From contig NC_016131.3 in assembly GCF_000005505.3 (NCBI RefSeq), positions 70,630,355-70,694,354 on the forward strand: a stretch of 64,000 bases of DNA, written 5' to 3'. The DNA is from Brachypodium distachyon (lineage: Eukaryota > Streptophyta > Magnoliopsida > Poales > Poaceae). Below are positions 36,101-48,640 of this stretch, in pieces. Within the stretch, counting starts at the first letter, position 1, and each line of letters begins with the position of its first letter. The notes beneath the pieces were generated by a model. That model did not search any database. It had not been told where the DNA came from and saw nothing but the letters and a program-made list of their open reading frames with translations. The position numbers and the translations under genes are program-made.

Positions 36101-39100
36101 TTCTAAAGTTTGCATCATCACTATGGCGTATGGCTGAGCCCAACTCATCCATGACATACCTGCACAAATAACCAAACCATGAAACAATATAATAGTGTAC
36201 AACAAACAAACGTATTTCCAGTCCTAGTACATGTTCCTCATTGTCCAAAAGTGCAAACAAACATATATTTTAGATGGACTAACAGAACGGATTTAGATTA
36301 GATAAACCCCTACATGATTCTTTTTGCACAAGCTTTTACAGAATTCTACTTCACAGTAACTAACATCACATTTACACCAACTCTTTCATACAGGAAAAAG
36401 ATTGCAAGAATTGCATACCAAACAGGTGTTTCATCGACCTTTTCTTCATCAGCAAGCCGGTATGTCATAAGATATAGCCACATTGCACCAATAACTCTTT
36501 CAGCAAGAGATTCTTCAGGTGACCATTCTGGAACACGTGGTTGAAGTGCAGAATCAACTACATGCTTACCGCTCTCTGCTATACTCAACGCATTAACACC
36601 ATTTAGCAAAGTTAGATTTGGAAGAGCCTCAAGAATGGGAAGTGCACTGTTTCCAAGAGGGCCAGGAATGTCAACCTGCAAAAAGATAAGTATTTTTCCA
36701 TGTATAACTTGATTCTACTGATCCTAGACCAGAAAGACAAAATAATTTAAGCTAGCAATACATTTCCGAGAAAGATATGAAATTTGGCCAATAATACCTC
36801 CAACTCCTGTAACTGTGTAAAACCACTAAATAAATTCAAGAGATCATCACCGGGCACTTGGTCCAAAGGATTGCCGCGGATGTTCAAGTTTGAAAGAGAT
36901 GACAGCTTACTAGGGCAGAAAACCTGGAGAATCAACGATGTAGGGAGGGAAGTTGTCAGCAGAATACTTGAATTGTTCACCTTTTTGTGATTGTATAATG
37001 CTGAGAAAGGATAGTTTAAACCTGAGCAAAAAGATACAGGTTGCCTTGGTGTTATTAAATTACGGTGGACTAATTATAGATATTAGGTACCTCTGGTAGT
37101 TTGTGAATACACCTATCAGAAAGGTCAAGAGTCGCAATATTATCCAATGATATGCTTTCCACAGAAGAACATGGATTATCTGCTCCAACCATATTTCCAC
37201 AGAAACCTAAAGCCCACTCTCTAGCTTTCCTTGTAAAATGTGAATTGTAGATTTCCAATTCAGGGAGACCATCAAGAACAGCTTTGTCAATACTGTCAAC
37301 ATCAATAAGATATTAGAATGGCAGAACAGGATCGTACAAAACAGTATTACATGAAATAGCCATCACAAATAAGTTCTGAAATAGTCAAGATAGCAAGTGT
37401 TTGTTAAATCCTAGAAATCACATATCTCTATTACGTTGTTTTTATCACATAAAGGCAGCATAACCAGAGTAGTAGCTCCTATTTTTCAGATAAATTTTAC
37501 TCATAAACCCCAAATATCACAAGCCACATTTATCAACCAGTCCATACAAAACATCCAACCATGAACTGGCAGGCACCATATGGGTTTACTTTCTCGAGTT
37601 TTCAGAAGCCACTTCTTATTTCATTCGTATTTAAATTAAACATGCCAAACCCATCATTTGATGAGCTACAAAAGTAGAATCTTCCAGGTTATAATTTGCA
37701 GGAGTGTACAGCTCGACGTTCTCTAGTCAATGACTTATTGTTTGAAGACTGATCAGTAATAACTTCTAAACTTCACCCATCAAGATCACCAAATTGTTCT
37801 CCTATAAAGGCTATAACCATTCAAAACACGGAAGATATGCACAATAGAGTTTACATAGGTACAGATAACATATAAAACCCAATTCTTACCCCTGGTTAAG
37901 GATAGGGTTCTCGTTCAACCAAAGTGCCTTTAACCTTCCACATTTTCTGATTTCTTGCATTATTTTTTCTGGATCTTGCAGCTTGTTTCCCCAAAGGTTT
38001 AGGGCTACCAGATTCTAATGACATAAAAAGAAATAACAGTTTCAGGACAACATCAAATACCAAGAACAAAAACAGTCATTCCGACTACTAACATGAAATT
38101 ATGCTAAAAAATACTTTGTTGTGGTCAAAACCACATTGGAGCATTCACCAAGCACGGAAGTTTAAAGAGAAAAGTTCTCCTGAAATTTGCTTTAGCACTT
38201 GAAAATACTGTATCTTCTTCAAAACTATATTTCCTTCTCATGACAAACCAAAGCATGGAATTGTTGTCTATGAATATACATACACAATGCAAGACATGCT
38301 TTTATGAGATCAAGCACATACACTTGCTTTACATTGCAGACAATGTCAACTAAAAACATTTATAGGGAGAGAGAGGAGGCAGACCGGAAAATTTGCTGAA
38401 AGATCCAGTGATACTAGCATATCATCATCAATTCCAAGTTCCTCAAGCTCCAGCCATGCTGCAAAATCACTACCCTTCTCCTGGGTTCTCGTTCTTTCTT
38501 TCTGCACAACCTGCAAGACATGCTCCAAACCCCCACTCATTTCACGGTCCTGCTCATCTGACTCTTCAATCTCAGTTCTCCTGTCCAGATCCACGCACAT
38601 TAGCGCTGACATTCTCTCGGCCAATCCCGGTACTTCCCGCAACTACAAATCAGCAACATACAAAGATGAGAATAGGGTTTAAAATTTTAACAAAAAAATT
38701 CAGACATTTCAGCGGGCCTCAAGTTTAGCTCACCAGTCAATGTTTTTGGTTTAAGTACAATTTGAGCCCAACCCAAATAGCCCATGTAAACTTGCTCTGT
38801 ACCAGAGTCCACTATGCCATTTTCTTTCTTCAAATGAGAAGTTGAGAACCCAGTACCTAACCTGTGTAAGTTGTGCTGTACAGATATGTGTTCTGCTACA
38901 ATTTTGGTAAATTTTGGTGGAATTTCAAATGCCGAAATACAAAATAGTTCCCAAAATTTTGTAACTTTCGGTGGGTACCAATTTTTTTTTTCCAAAATTG
39001 TGATTTATGTAAGTTGGCACATCTTTTTTATTTACCGTGTCAGTGGGCATTGCTAGTAGTTGACGGTGGAGCATAATTAGCACATTTAGTTAAACCATGA

Positions 39101-39653
39101 AATGATGCTGAAATAGCTAATTTACAGTACAGTACAGTCAATGGTCAACAAATTCAGCAGAAATCGCTACTAGGCCAATGTAGAAAAGGTGGATAACAGC
39201 ACGACATAAACCCCCACTGGAATCAATTTATCAATGTCACATAAAAACTAAATCACAAAATCAACAGGAAGTGAATAGTTAACATATATGACGTCAGTAG
39301 CTTCTGAATAAACTAACAAACTGATTTTCTATCAGGCATCACACAACGCGCACCTGCTTGAGCGCATCGGAGAGGCGGAAGGACCACGCGTGGTCGACGA
39401 GGAAGACGTCCGACTCCCTCCCTAGAGGGGTCTCGGAGGCGAGCACGAGGCGACGTTGCCTCCCTCCCTCGCAGGGCTCCACCGCAAAGCTCTCCCCGCC
39501 GTCGAACACCTCGTCGGCGAGTTTGCGGTACAGCCGCTGATGCAGTGACGGCGGGACGCCGGCCGCGGCGAGCAGGTACGCGTGCACCCGTGCGAAGTCA
39601 TCGTAGCTGCGGATGCGATCGTCGCATGGGACGGCGGCGGCAGCGGGTGACAT
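33178..39653 (-). CDS. TTLL12: Tubulin-tyrosine ligase-like protein 12 (TTLL12)
   Basis: Fifteen exons: 39653-39354, 38642-38385, 38014-37890, 37292-37091, 36923-36798, 36675-36419, 36159-36052, 35982-35841, 35736-35571, 35099-34942, 34800-34477, 34372-34298, 34076-34007, 33929-33772, 33327-33178. They sum to 2619 bases, 872 residues plus stop, all in phase. The N-terminal part (HAWSFRLSDALKQ) matches the TTLL12 leader. Leucine-rich-like repeats follow (NLVALNLWGNKL, IATLDLSDRCIHKLPE, LSNLNIRGNPLDQVP), then a C-terminal TTL/ATP-grasp part with WIMKPWNMART, GRKFDIRYIVLV, YGVDVMLD and KILEVTYCPDC. TTLL12 is the one TTL-family member I know in plants. It is linked to tubulin and histone regulation, and its ligase activity is doubtful. 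Length and order look intact. The exon 13 donor (CAAG^GTTTTA) is the weakest junction. Confidence 0.92.
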
Positions 39654-41006
39654 GGCGATAGTTCACCGCGAGCGGCGGCGGCGGCGTCGGCGAGTGGGGT
39701 GGTTCGTGGGGAGAAGAAGGGTTTAGATGCTCTCTGGCCCCAAATGGTGGTGAAGCGGTGTACACTGTCTGTACTGGAGGCTGGACCGCTGGACCATGGG
39801 GAATTGGGGATGGATGACGTAGCTTTAGGATTCGTGCTAGAGAAGTTTAGGACCGTTCTTGCTGGACCAGAGATCTTTACCAAGATCCCATGCCTCGAAT
39901 GTTGGTCACATTTCAGTTTTTGCTAAAAGAAATCAAACCTTTAAAGTTTGATGAAATTTATATAGAAATATTAACATTTACAATATCAACTAAGTATAAC
40001 ATGAAATATATCAATGACATTCAATAAAACTAATCTAAAGTATTACTCCGCATTTTGTTTCCTTTCCGATTGTACGATCCATCTCCTAATTCACATTAAC
40101 CAAGGAATGTTAGTTAGGTATTATACTAATCATTAAAACATATGGAGTATATGCATACATGTTCTCTTCAACCATCGGTTGATTTCACATTGAAATTCCC
40201 AAGATAAATGAGCTTGCATACTCAAATTTTTCAGATGAACTTTACAAATTGAAAAGAGGGATTTTTGAGATGGTACTACTTAAAGTTTACCTTTCTAGGT
40301 ACCAAAACTTGTTTTTCCCATGTGAGGCTAAATATTATTTCCTGACTAATAGAATACATGATCTTTCTATACCTATTTTTTCCTAAGTAAAGGACATAAA
40401 AGATATTGTTCATCCCAAGGGCGCATGCTCTCAAGAGCCATTTCGGCCTTATCTAAAGTACTTTGGATCCCTGGCTCGAGATTGCACATTTTTTTCCTAA
40501 GCGTGCTCATTTCTCCACTAACACACGCTGAAAGTGGCCAACGACCGTTTACGAAGACCTAAGCCCCTAACAAACACATGCTTGGATTTACCCTTCCATC
40601 AACGTGGCGGAGCCAGCCGAACAACAGAGCCTGGGCAAAATAGATGTTGTTCTTCTAAGCTAGATTTTGCCCCTAAAAATCTGCTGATTTTATGACATGC
40701 TTCCTTTGCTCTAAAGAGAGTTTAACATGGTAGCCCAGGCAGCTGGCCGGGATGGCCGGGTGGTGCCGACGCCCCTGTCCATCATGTTGCAAACGTGACT
40801 AGATTCGTGTCTTTTTACCTCCACGGGTTTTATTAAGACAAGTTTGTTCTCCCAGGGACACTTTTACTTCGCAAATTCCAAACAATGCAGGATTACAAAA
40901 AGCTGAACAGTGAATTAAAATTGTCCCAAAGTTTGTTCAAATGCACAATAAACCAAAAAAGAACTTTGTAAGAGAGACTTCGGAGAAATTTCTATAAATT
41001 GTACTA
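39654..41006. other. Intergenic, divergent promoter region
   Basis: Lies between the TTLL12 start (minus) and the first hydrolase gene (plus). The first ~250 bases are GC-moderate promoter/leader DNA of TTLL12; the rest is AT-rich. No gene seen. Confidence 0.45.
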
Positions 41007-41235
41007 CCTCCTTCCAAGAATAAGAAACGTATTACCTTTCCTCTGATCAATGCTTTGACCACAAATTACTCTATTAATATATTATTATATGACATAGATT
41101 CATATCCATTACTACTTAAGAATATTTGTTTATGGTTATGATTTTGATCACATTATCCACATATTCATGAAGTAATTTGTAGTCTAAATTTTAGTCAACC
41201 GAACCTAATATGTCTCCTATTATTGGCCGGAGGAG
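41007..41235. mobile_element. Stowaway-type MITE, diverged
   Basis: Starts CCTCCTTCCAAGAATAAGAAACGTATTA and ends in TATGTCTCCTATTATTGGCCGGAGGAG followed by TA. The ends are imperfectly complementary, in the Stowaway manner. Left limit uncertain by a few bases. Confidence 0.55.
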
Positions 41236-41740
41236 TACTGGTGCGAAAGAATTCTTTCAAGGAAAAAAGAAATAAGCTCGCGTAGTTCAACCATATCAGA
41301 CAACCTATGAAGCCCCCAAAAATTGCAGCAATAATCCAGGCAAAGAGGCTCAAGAGAGAGGACGTGTAACGAGAACGTCAGAGCAAGTTCCAGAAAGTGT
41401 CATGTACATTGTCATCTTCTCAACGCATTGGCCTACTCCTCCTTAAAAGTGGGCATAGCTTTCTGTAAATAACCACTGAGACACTGTGTACTCACTGGTT
41501 GTCCATGTTACCGGTTCTTGTTCTTAAATCAAGCGTGCCCAGCAAGCGCCCCCCGGATGAGAAACACGAAACTTTCTCGGAGCAGAGTTCGTCCCCGAGT
41601 GATGGAGAGTGACAGACAGGACCCGTAGGATCGACACGTCGCCCCCCTCCAAACCCATCCCGCTGAACTCGAATTTTCTCTCACAAGTACACACAAACCG
41701 CCCATCCTCTCACCACAAATAGAGTAAGTACTCCACAAAC
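41236..41740. other. Promoter/leader region of the first hydrolase gene
   Basis: Non-coding, AT-rich then mixed. No definite TATA box chosen. Confidence 0.35.
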
Positions 41741-44311
41741 ATGCAAGCGCGCGCCGGAACGCCCTCGCCGGCCGGCGCCACCACCACCGCGCACGCCATG
41801 AAGCAGCATCAGCAGCAGCAGGCGACGACGACGACCCTCTTCGCGCTCCTCTCCCTGGCGCTCCTCCTGCTCCGGCTCCTCCTCCGGCTCCGGCTGGCCG
41901 CCTTCCGGGACGCCTTCCTCTCGCTTCACCTCCTGGCCCGCCTCCGCATCCGGCCCATCCACCTCCGCCTCCCCGGCCCACACCCGACCACGCTCCGCGT
42001 GTGGTGCCCCTCGGCCCCATCCTCCAAGCCCCCGCTCCTCCTCCTCCACGGCTTCGGCGGCGACGCGAAATGGACCTGGGCGCGCAACCTGGCCCCGCTC
42101 TCCCGCGACTTCCACGTCTACGCGCCGGACCTCTGCTTCTTCGGCTCCGCCTCCCTCTCGCTTTCCCCGCTCCGCTCCGTCGCCTTCCAGGCCCGCTGCG
42201 CCGCCGACGCCATGCGGCTCCTCGGCGTGCCGCGGTACGATGTCGTCGGGATCAGCTATGGCGGGTTCGTGGCGTACCGGCTGGCCGCCGTGGAGGCCAG
42301 GGGGTCTGTCGGCAGGGTCGTCGTCATGACCACCGGCGTCGCGGCCACGGTGGAGGAGATGGGGGAGATGGCGGCCAGGGAGGAGCGGGCCGTCGAGGAC
42401 GCGCTGCTGCCGGATACCGCTGACGGGCTTCGCCGCCTGGTCCGGCGCTCCATGCACCGGCCCCCGCCTTGGATGCCCGACTTCGTGCTCCACGATTTCA
42501 TCCAGGTTCGTGGTTGGTTTTCGTCTGCATGCTCTTTGTCTCGTCAGAGTAATTATTTTTCTTGGCACCTCTAACTCCAATTAATTAAGTTGGTCCCCGC
42601 GGCTGTCAATTTGGTGCTTTTCTCGACGTGTCACATACCTTCTGTTTCGCCAGCTGATGTGTCACCTCTGGAGTAGCAGCTCTTCCGTTCCAGAGGTGAA
42701 AGTTTCACGAACTTACCTCGGGGTTCACTTGTCTTTGATCCCGATGCCACTAGAAACGCACGTGCTCGGTTTTGGCACGTGTCTTTCATCGTCTTCTTTC
42801 CCTTCCCCAGGACCCCAGCCCCTATGTGCTTACGTACGTAGTCTAGATGCACCTGTCATCCGATCGATGCCACGCCCAACATTGGTTGCAACCTGCAAGC
42901 ATGCATTCTGCGATCGACCGCATTGCGCGCATGCTCACGAAACAGCTATATATGCTACGTTACGTAGGTGATCCGGAGTTCCAGACGACGAATTAAGCCG
43001 GTGTGCAGATGCTGGCTAAACGTCACACCGCGGCAGTAAATTAATCGAGCGCACGTATGTTACGTACGTGGTGGTTCATCGATCGGCAGCTTAAAATTAG
43101 TTTGAGATGAAGTATAGCGCCGGAGAAGGCGGGAGAAGGGCCACCGCTCCGGGAACCAGGGGAACTAGTAGTAGTACTACTACTACTCCCTGGTTCCCCT
43201 GGAGTAGATCTGGACTGACGTGCGGGCATGGGCATATTCCGTCGATCTGGCTCTCGTCGATTCCTTTTGTCGCTGGGTCCGTCCGTCCATGCTGGCCCAC
43301 GTGCCGCACGTCGCCGGTAGATCCATCCAACACACTAGCAGCCACAGACTCACCACTGACACAGATCAAGCTGCAGGCAGGAAATCGTTTCAGCATCCTC
43401 TTGAGTTTTGCCAGCGTAATCCCACGGAGGACGCAGAACACCCCTAGCATTTTATTTTTTTCAGGAAACAATTTGTGCGTCGATCGATCCGAAATATGCC
43501 GAGCTAGCTTGCTCACCAGCGGCGATTGAGAAAGCCAACTTCTCTGAGAACAGGCTCGAGGTGCACGTCAGTGTCATGCGTACTGCACACACGACGATTT
43601 TACGTCAAGAGACCGTACCAATCAAGGAGTGTTTCTTTTTGCGTCATTTTCTGAAGGCCATGCATATTAATTGTTCTCTTCTGTTTTGCTGCAGCTGATG
43701 TTCGTGGACCAGAGGAAGGAGAGGACGGAGCTGCTGCAAGAGCTGCTCAAGAACGGCGCTGGCATCGACCCCCTCCCGGTTCTCCCACAGGTACGTGCTG
43801 TATGTACGTGCTTCCCCGCTTGTAGCTGAATCAAAGCATTGCATCACTGAAGGAAAAATTTGTACCAATACGTGATGAATTGGTAGAGGTGTCCATTGCT
43901 TCGTTTGCATCTTTTATAGCACTAGTACAAGTGACATGGATCGATTTGCCCGCTCTGCAGAAAACGTTAGTTCTGTGGGGAGACAAGGACCAGGTGTTCC
44001 CCATTGATCTTGGCTACAGATTGCATAGGTAAACCCAAGGACTATTCACTATTGTAACGCTTTCCACAACTAGATGACCACAGTAGTAGTTCCGTAGTGT
44101 AGCACTCACTGTGTTCTCCATTCCTGGCTGTAGGCATCTAGGAGGCGAATCCAGGCTGGAGATCATCAAGGACGCAGGGCACGCGTTGCAGCTGGAGGGG
44201 GCCGAAAAGGTTAACCGCTTCATCAGGTCCTTCCTTATCGATGAACCTAATGGGCTGGAATTCGGCGTGGCCCGAAACCAAAGGCCCCCAAATGGTGCGA
44301 AATACACATGA
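41741..44311 (+). CDS. Alpha/beta hydrolase, paralogue 1 (with N-terminal hydrophobic segment)
   Basis: Four exons: 41741-42505, 43695-43790, 43961-44028, 44134-44311; 1107 bases, 368 residues. An alpha/beta-hydrolase fold is shown by LLLLHGFGGDAKWTW (oxyanion HGFGG), the nucleophile elbow GISYGG with S172, the acid in WGDKDQVFP (D297 or D295) and the histidine in DAGHALQLE (H326). A leucine-rich stretch near residues 33-53 (ALLSLALLLLRLLL) suggests a signal anchor, so it may be membrane- or ER-associated; the other two copies lack it. Intron phases (0, 0, 2) and the 68-base third exon equal those of the next two genes. Plant relatives are annotated only as hydrolases; the substrate is unknown. 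The first exon is strongly GC-rich. Confidence 0.9.
43151..43198. repeat. Intronic hairpin
   Basis: GGGAACCAGGG (43151-43161) pairs perfectly with CCCTGGTTCCC (43188-43198). The inner AGTAGTAGT and ACTACTACT continue the stem after a small bulge. It is in intron 1 of the first hydrolase gene. Confidence 0.7.
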
Positions 44312-46324
44312 TCTTTGGGAGGGATTCCATGTACTAGCAAATTATGTCCCCTCAAAAAAAAAATTGTACTACCAGTAGCAAATTATGTAAAAGCAGATAT
44401 GATCTGGATGTAAAAATGGAAGGGGAGATACTATGATCTGAATGATGCGCTCAGCTATTCAAAATAGGGTGTGTCAGGTGTGGATTGATGGTTGCTCTGC
44501 ACTTAGCACTCTGTGCTCGGAAACAAGTTTTTCTTTTCCGGCATAGGATTGGAAAGATATAATTTCCCACACTCTGAAGCAAGATAAATAAGTCTCGAAT
44601 CAGGGTGTCCGGGCTCCTCTGTAAAGCTCTGCCTGGATGGTTGTCTGATGCGCAGTCTGACGGACTGTTCTCTGTTCTCTTGCCGTGGCTGCAAGTGCAA
44701 GTCGTGTGAACACTTAAAATTGGCTTATTTTATTGTTGCGTGGTTCTTCTCTCGATCGAACATATTCTTTCGAGCTGATGGGACTATTTTGTTCCAGACG
44801 ACTGCCCAGCTGAGTCGATCAGAGTATTATAACCAAACAGTTCTGATTGCACGCGTCCCTTTGTAAATTATCCTCTTCTTTTGCTGCATGGGCAATGCTC
44901 CCTTTTACGAAAAAAGAAACGTTGTGGGGATCTTTCGGTAACTGCGCTTGACGGCTACTTTTCTCCTTGTATATTACCGTATGACACAACTTGTCTGTTA
45001 CTTAAATCAGCTCCCATTGACGTGGACATTTCGGAATCTATTATGCAAACTGTGCAAATGATGATGACATCCACGTATAGGCATCCGAGAAGGGCACGCC
45101 CCGTTGGGCCGGCACCGTCTATGCAACGGACGACTCTCCGGCATGTACGTAAAGTGGAACGAATGGAAAGTTTGAATTCTCCATGGAAGCTGACGATCGT
45201 AGTTTTCAAAATGTTCATGTCAATGGGAGGCAAAGTAAAATAACAGATACTTCATCCGTTCCAATTAATTTGCGCCGGCCATTTTGTAAAAAAATCCTAT
45301 TAGTTTACGAAATCAACTTGTAGTACATATTGAAAGTGGACTGTGCGTCGATTTCGAAAAACTACATGTTTTTTTACAAAAATGCTGGTAGAACATGGAT
45401 TGCAGGTCGATTTCGGGAAATAGCAGGAGTTTCTGTGCAAAATTTCCGGCGTCAATTAATCAGGAACAGAGTGAGTATTTCTTTTGCTACAGTCGTATGT
45501 ATATCAGTCAGGGTAGTACCAACAAATATGCTCAAATTTAGACATCGGGGGTAGTACCATCACGCCCATCATCCTTCGAAAGATCTGAGTTGCACGAAGG
45601 ACCAAAATCCTTTGGAATTTGGAGAAACCTCCCTATGCATGTTACTGTTTAACTCCTAGGTTAGTTTTTGAGCGTGTCCTAGCCAGTAACATGCATGGGG
45701 AGCTTTTGAGAGAAACTGTGATTGGTTATAGTGTGATTTTATGAAATTTGAAATTAAATTCCTGTGACCAATTCCATGACGACCAAACAAGTTCGTTTTG
45801 GAATTCAAAATGAAATCTAGAATTCTAAGCTCAAATTAATAATTGGTGCGGAATGAGCTGTAAATGGTGTTCTGGTCGTCTTTTTGCATTTGGCTAACCT
45901 GAGATGTCATTGGATCATCGACCGAGTGATAATTTACGCTAACTCGAGATGCCATTGCGTCGTACTACTACTCCATCAAAAGCAACCCATCGTCGCCGTC
46001 CCCATCAAAGCACCACCCTCGCTAGCTAGCCGATTTTTTCGATCTTACAATCGAGGTTTCCTTTTAAAACCAGGCGGAACCAACGTTTGGTCCACTCAAC
46101 CACCCTTCTTCCCTTGCAAACCCGGGATGCTGTGAACCCTCCGTTTCTCCCACCACCAACGTCCCGGCCGGCCCCCCTTTTAAGCCAAGCACTACCAGGT
46201 TACCAGCAAGGCAGCAACCTCAGTACTGCCCTCACTCTCTTTCCATGCACAGTTCCACGCCAAGAACTTTACACGGCATTGCCCACACGCTGCGCTAAAC
46301 CCGCTTGATCAACTCGCCATAGCC
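44312..46324. other. Intergenic between hydrolase paralogues 1 and 2
   Basis: No gene supported. A stretch from about 45250 (ACTTCATCCGTTCCAATTAATTTGC) to 45555 (ACATCGGGGGTAGTA) vaguely recalls Stowaway ends but is too diverged to call. Confidence 0.4.
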
Positions 46325-48270
46325 ATGGGAGCCAGCCTGAGCCTCGTGCCGCTCATCGACTACTTCGCCCGCCGCGAGTTCCTCGCCGCCGGCCTCCGCC
46401 CGAACACCGCCACGCTCCCTTACCCCGACGGCGGGCCCTCGGCGAGCTGCACCGTGCACTACTGGGCCCCGCCGGGGGAGCCGCGGCTCCCGCCGCTTCT
46501 GCTCGTCCACGGCTTCGGCCCCCGGGCCACCTGGCAGTGGCGCTGCCAGGTGGGCCCGCTCTCCCGCCGCTTCCACCTCATCGTCCCCGACCTCCTCGGC
46601 TTCGGCGGCAGCTCCTGCGGCTCCTCCTCGGCCGCGCCGCCGCCGCCGTCGGAGGCCACGCAGGCGGCGGCGCTGGCGGCGCTGCTGGACTCGTTGCCGG
46701 GGCTGAATTCCAAGGATGATAGTGGTAAGATCAAGCGGGTGGCCGTGGCCGGGACGAGCTACGGCGGGTTCGTGGCCTACTGGCTTGCGCGTGCCGCCGG
46801 GGAAGCGAGGGTGGGCCCCGTGGTGATCGCGAGCTCCGACCTGCTCAAGACTGCCGCGGACGACCGCGGGTTCCTCAAGAGGGCCGGGGACGGGTGGGGC
46901 GGCGTTCACGAGCTGCTCCTGCCGGCCCAGCCGGCCGCCATGCGCAGGCTCATGGAGATGGCCGTGTACCGCCCGCCGCCGCCGCTCATGACGCCCGACT
47001 TCGTCCTCCGGGACTTCATCCAGGTGCGCAGCTCTTGAGTTTTCCTTGCAATGTCGACGTCTTAGAATCTTAATTGTACGTAAAAAAGGTGAAAAGAAAA
47101 GGAAGGTCAAATCAACGAGGTCGGCATATCATCCTGCGACACGCTAGCTACTTGCTCACATCACAAACTGCAATCACGCAGCAGTACTCTAAATAGTTTT
47201 TTTTTCAACGAAAGCAAAGATTGAAAACTTGTTATACAGCTTTTCTTTTGCTCACTGCAAAATGCAAATGTCTGCATCTCTAATTCGATGGTGTTATCGA
47301 CGAGGGATGGTCCAAAATTTTCCAAACTGATGGGCAATCAAGATGTTAATGACAGCCCGGTTGGTACAACACGACGACGACGACAGCTTCGACTGACAGC
47401 AAATTTCCAACCATAACACTGTAGTCGATCGCCAGTCGCCACCTCCAGCCTAACAAATCTAGCAGCGCAGCATTTATTTCCCCATTTCCAGGCAGATTTA
47501 GCAAGCATTTAATTCCGTTCCGGTCGAAACGAACCATGCACATTGCAATAACGTCGACAGCTTATTAGCCTGGCTCGGTATGATTTGTCCTTTCCTGATG
47601 CTGCTGGAGAGTGGAGTGTTCGTGGGACTGGTGGTCCTGTAGTTTCAGGCTTTCAGGCTTCAGCTGTTCTCCAGGTCGTTCTTCAGTAGATTTAAACCAT
47701 TATGATGCTGATTCAGATGGTTTTTGTTTTCTCCTGTCAGAAACTTTTCACGGACAACAGGGAGCAACTTATCCATCTTCTCAAGGGGATCACTGTCGGC
47801 ACGGACAAGTTCCAAGTGACACCATTATCTCAGGTATATGCAAACAAAGCTCCCCTAATACCTCGACCAATGCATACTGGAGTATACTTTACTGAAACGC
47901 TAATCTCTTTGCCACGGCGTATGCATCTCTTATACTGTAGGAAGTGCTGATTGTCTGGGGCGAGCACGACCAGTTGTTCCCAGTAGAGAAGGCCTTTGCA
48001 ATTCAGAGGTATCTCTTGACACAAGAATTTTTTTCCTGTTCTTTTTCACGATGTGGTAGTACCAGGAACTTCCATTTGTATCGGCCGATGATCGACTTGT
48101 ACTTTGCTTCCAGGTCTTTGGACGGGAAAGCTAGAGTGGAGATCATAAAGAAGACGAGCCATACTCCACAGCTCGAGGATCCGGCCCGGTTCAACAAGAT
48201 CTTGCTGGACTTCTTGCAGGCCGCTGACGCGCCAGCTGACCCTGCTTGCATCAAAGGCAGCTCGCAATGA
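46325..48270 (+). CDS. Alpha/beta hydrolase, paralogue 2
   Basis: Four exons: 46325-47023, 47741-47833, 47941-48008, 48114-48270; 1017 bases, 338 residues. Start MGASLSLVPLIDYFARREF matches the start of paralogue 3. Catalytic parts: LLLVHGFGPRATWQWR, nucleophile GTSYGG with S145, acid in WGEHDQLFP (D274), histidine in KTSHTPQLE (H303). The cap segment around KLFTDNREQLIHLLKG is supplied by exon 2. No signal peptide or membrane anchor is visible, so probably cytosolic. It is a tandem copy, in the same orientation as its neighbours, 2.0 kb after paralogue 1 and 370 bases before paralogue 3. Substrate unknown. Confidence 0.93.
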
Positions 48271-48640
48271 GATCAATATGGCCCATTTTTCTTTTCCTTG
48301 TTGTAATTTGTTGCTCAGCCCATTCAGAGCTAGCACTCCGCTGTGTAGTGTGCACACCTAATTATTTGACGACAATAAATACCTGCACATTGTTTCCTAA
48401 TTTAGCCTTGTACAAATATATTCCTTCGATCCTAAACTATTATCGTTGCGTGGGAGTAGAAAAACATTCTGCCGACAAATCTTGCTTCACGTGCTATAAA
48501 AAAGGCTTGGTTTGACGTGTCAGTTATTCAGTGCATTGAGTGACAAACTGACACGCGAAAAGCTCCGGATCATCGTCCACCCACCGAGGGCTTCAGTGCA
48601 TTGATCACGAGTAAGCTTCAGTTCCCAGGTGCGCGTCACC

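Noticed and set aside
36314..36544. Plus-strand frame inside TTLL12
   Set aside because: It is the antisense of a TTLL12 exon and its neighbouring intron.
41681..42580. Long minus-strand open frame (299 codons) across hydrolase 1 exon 1
   Set aside because: It is the opposite-strand shadow of a GC-rich coding exon; it has only low-complexity R/G/E-rich content. Similar shadows at 46295-47110 and 48605-49390 over the other two hydrolases confirm this.
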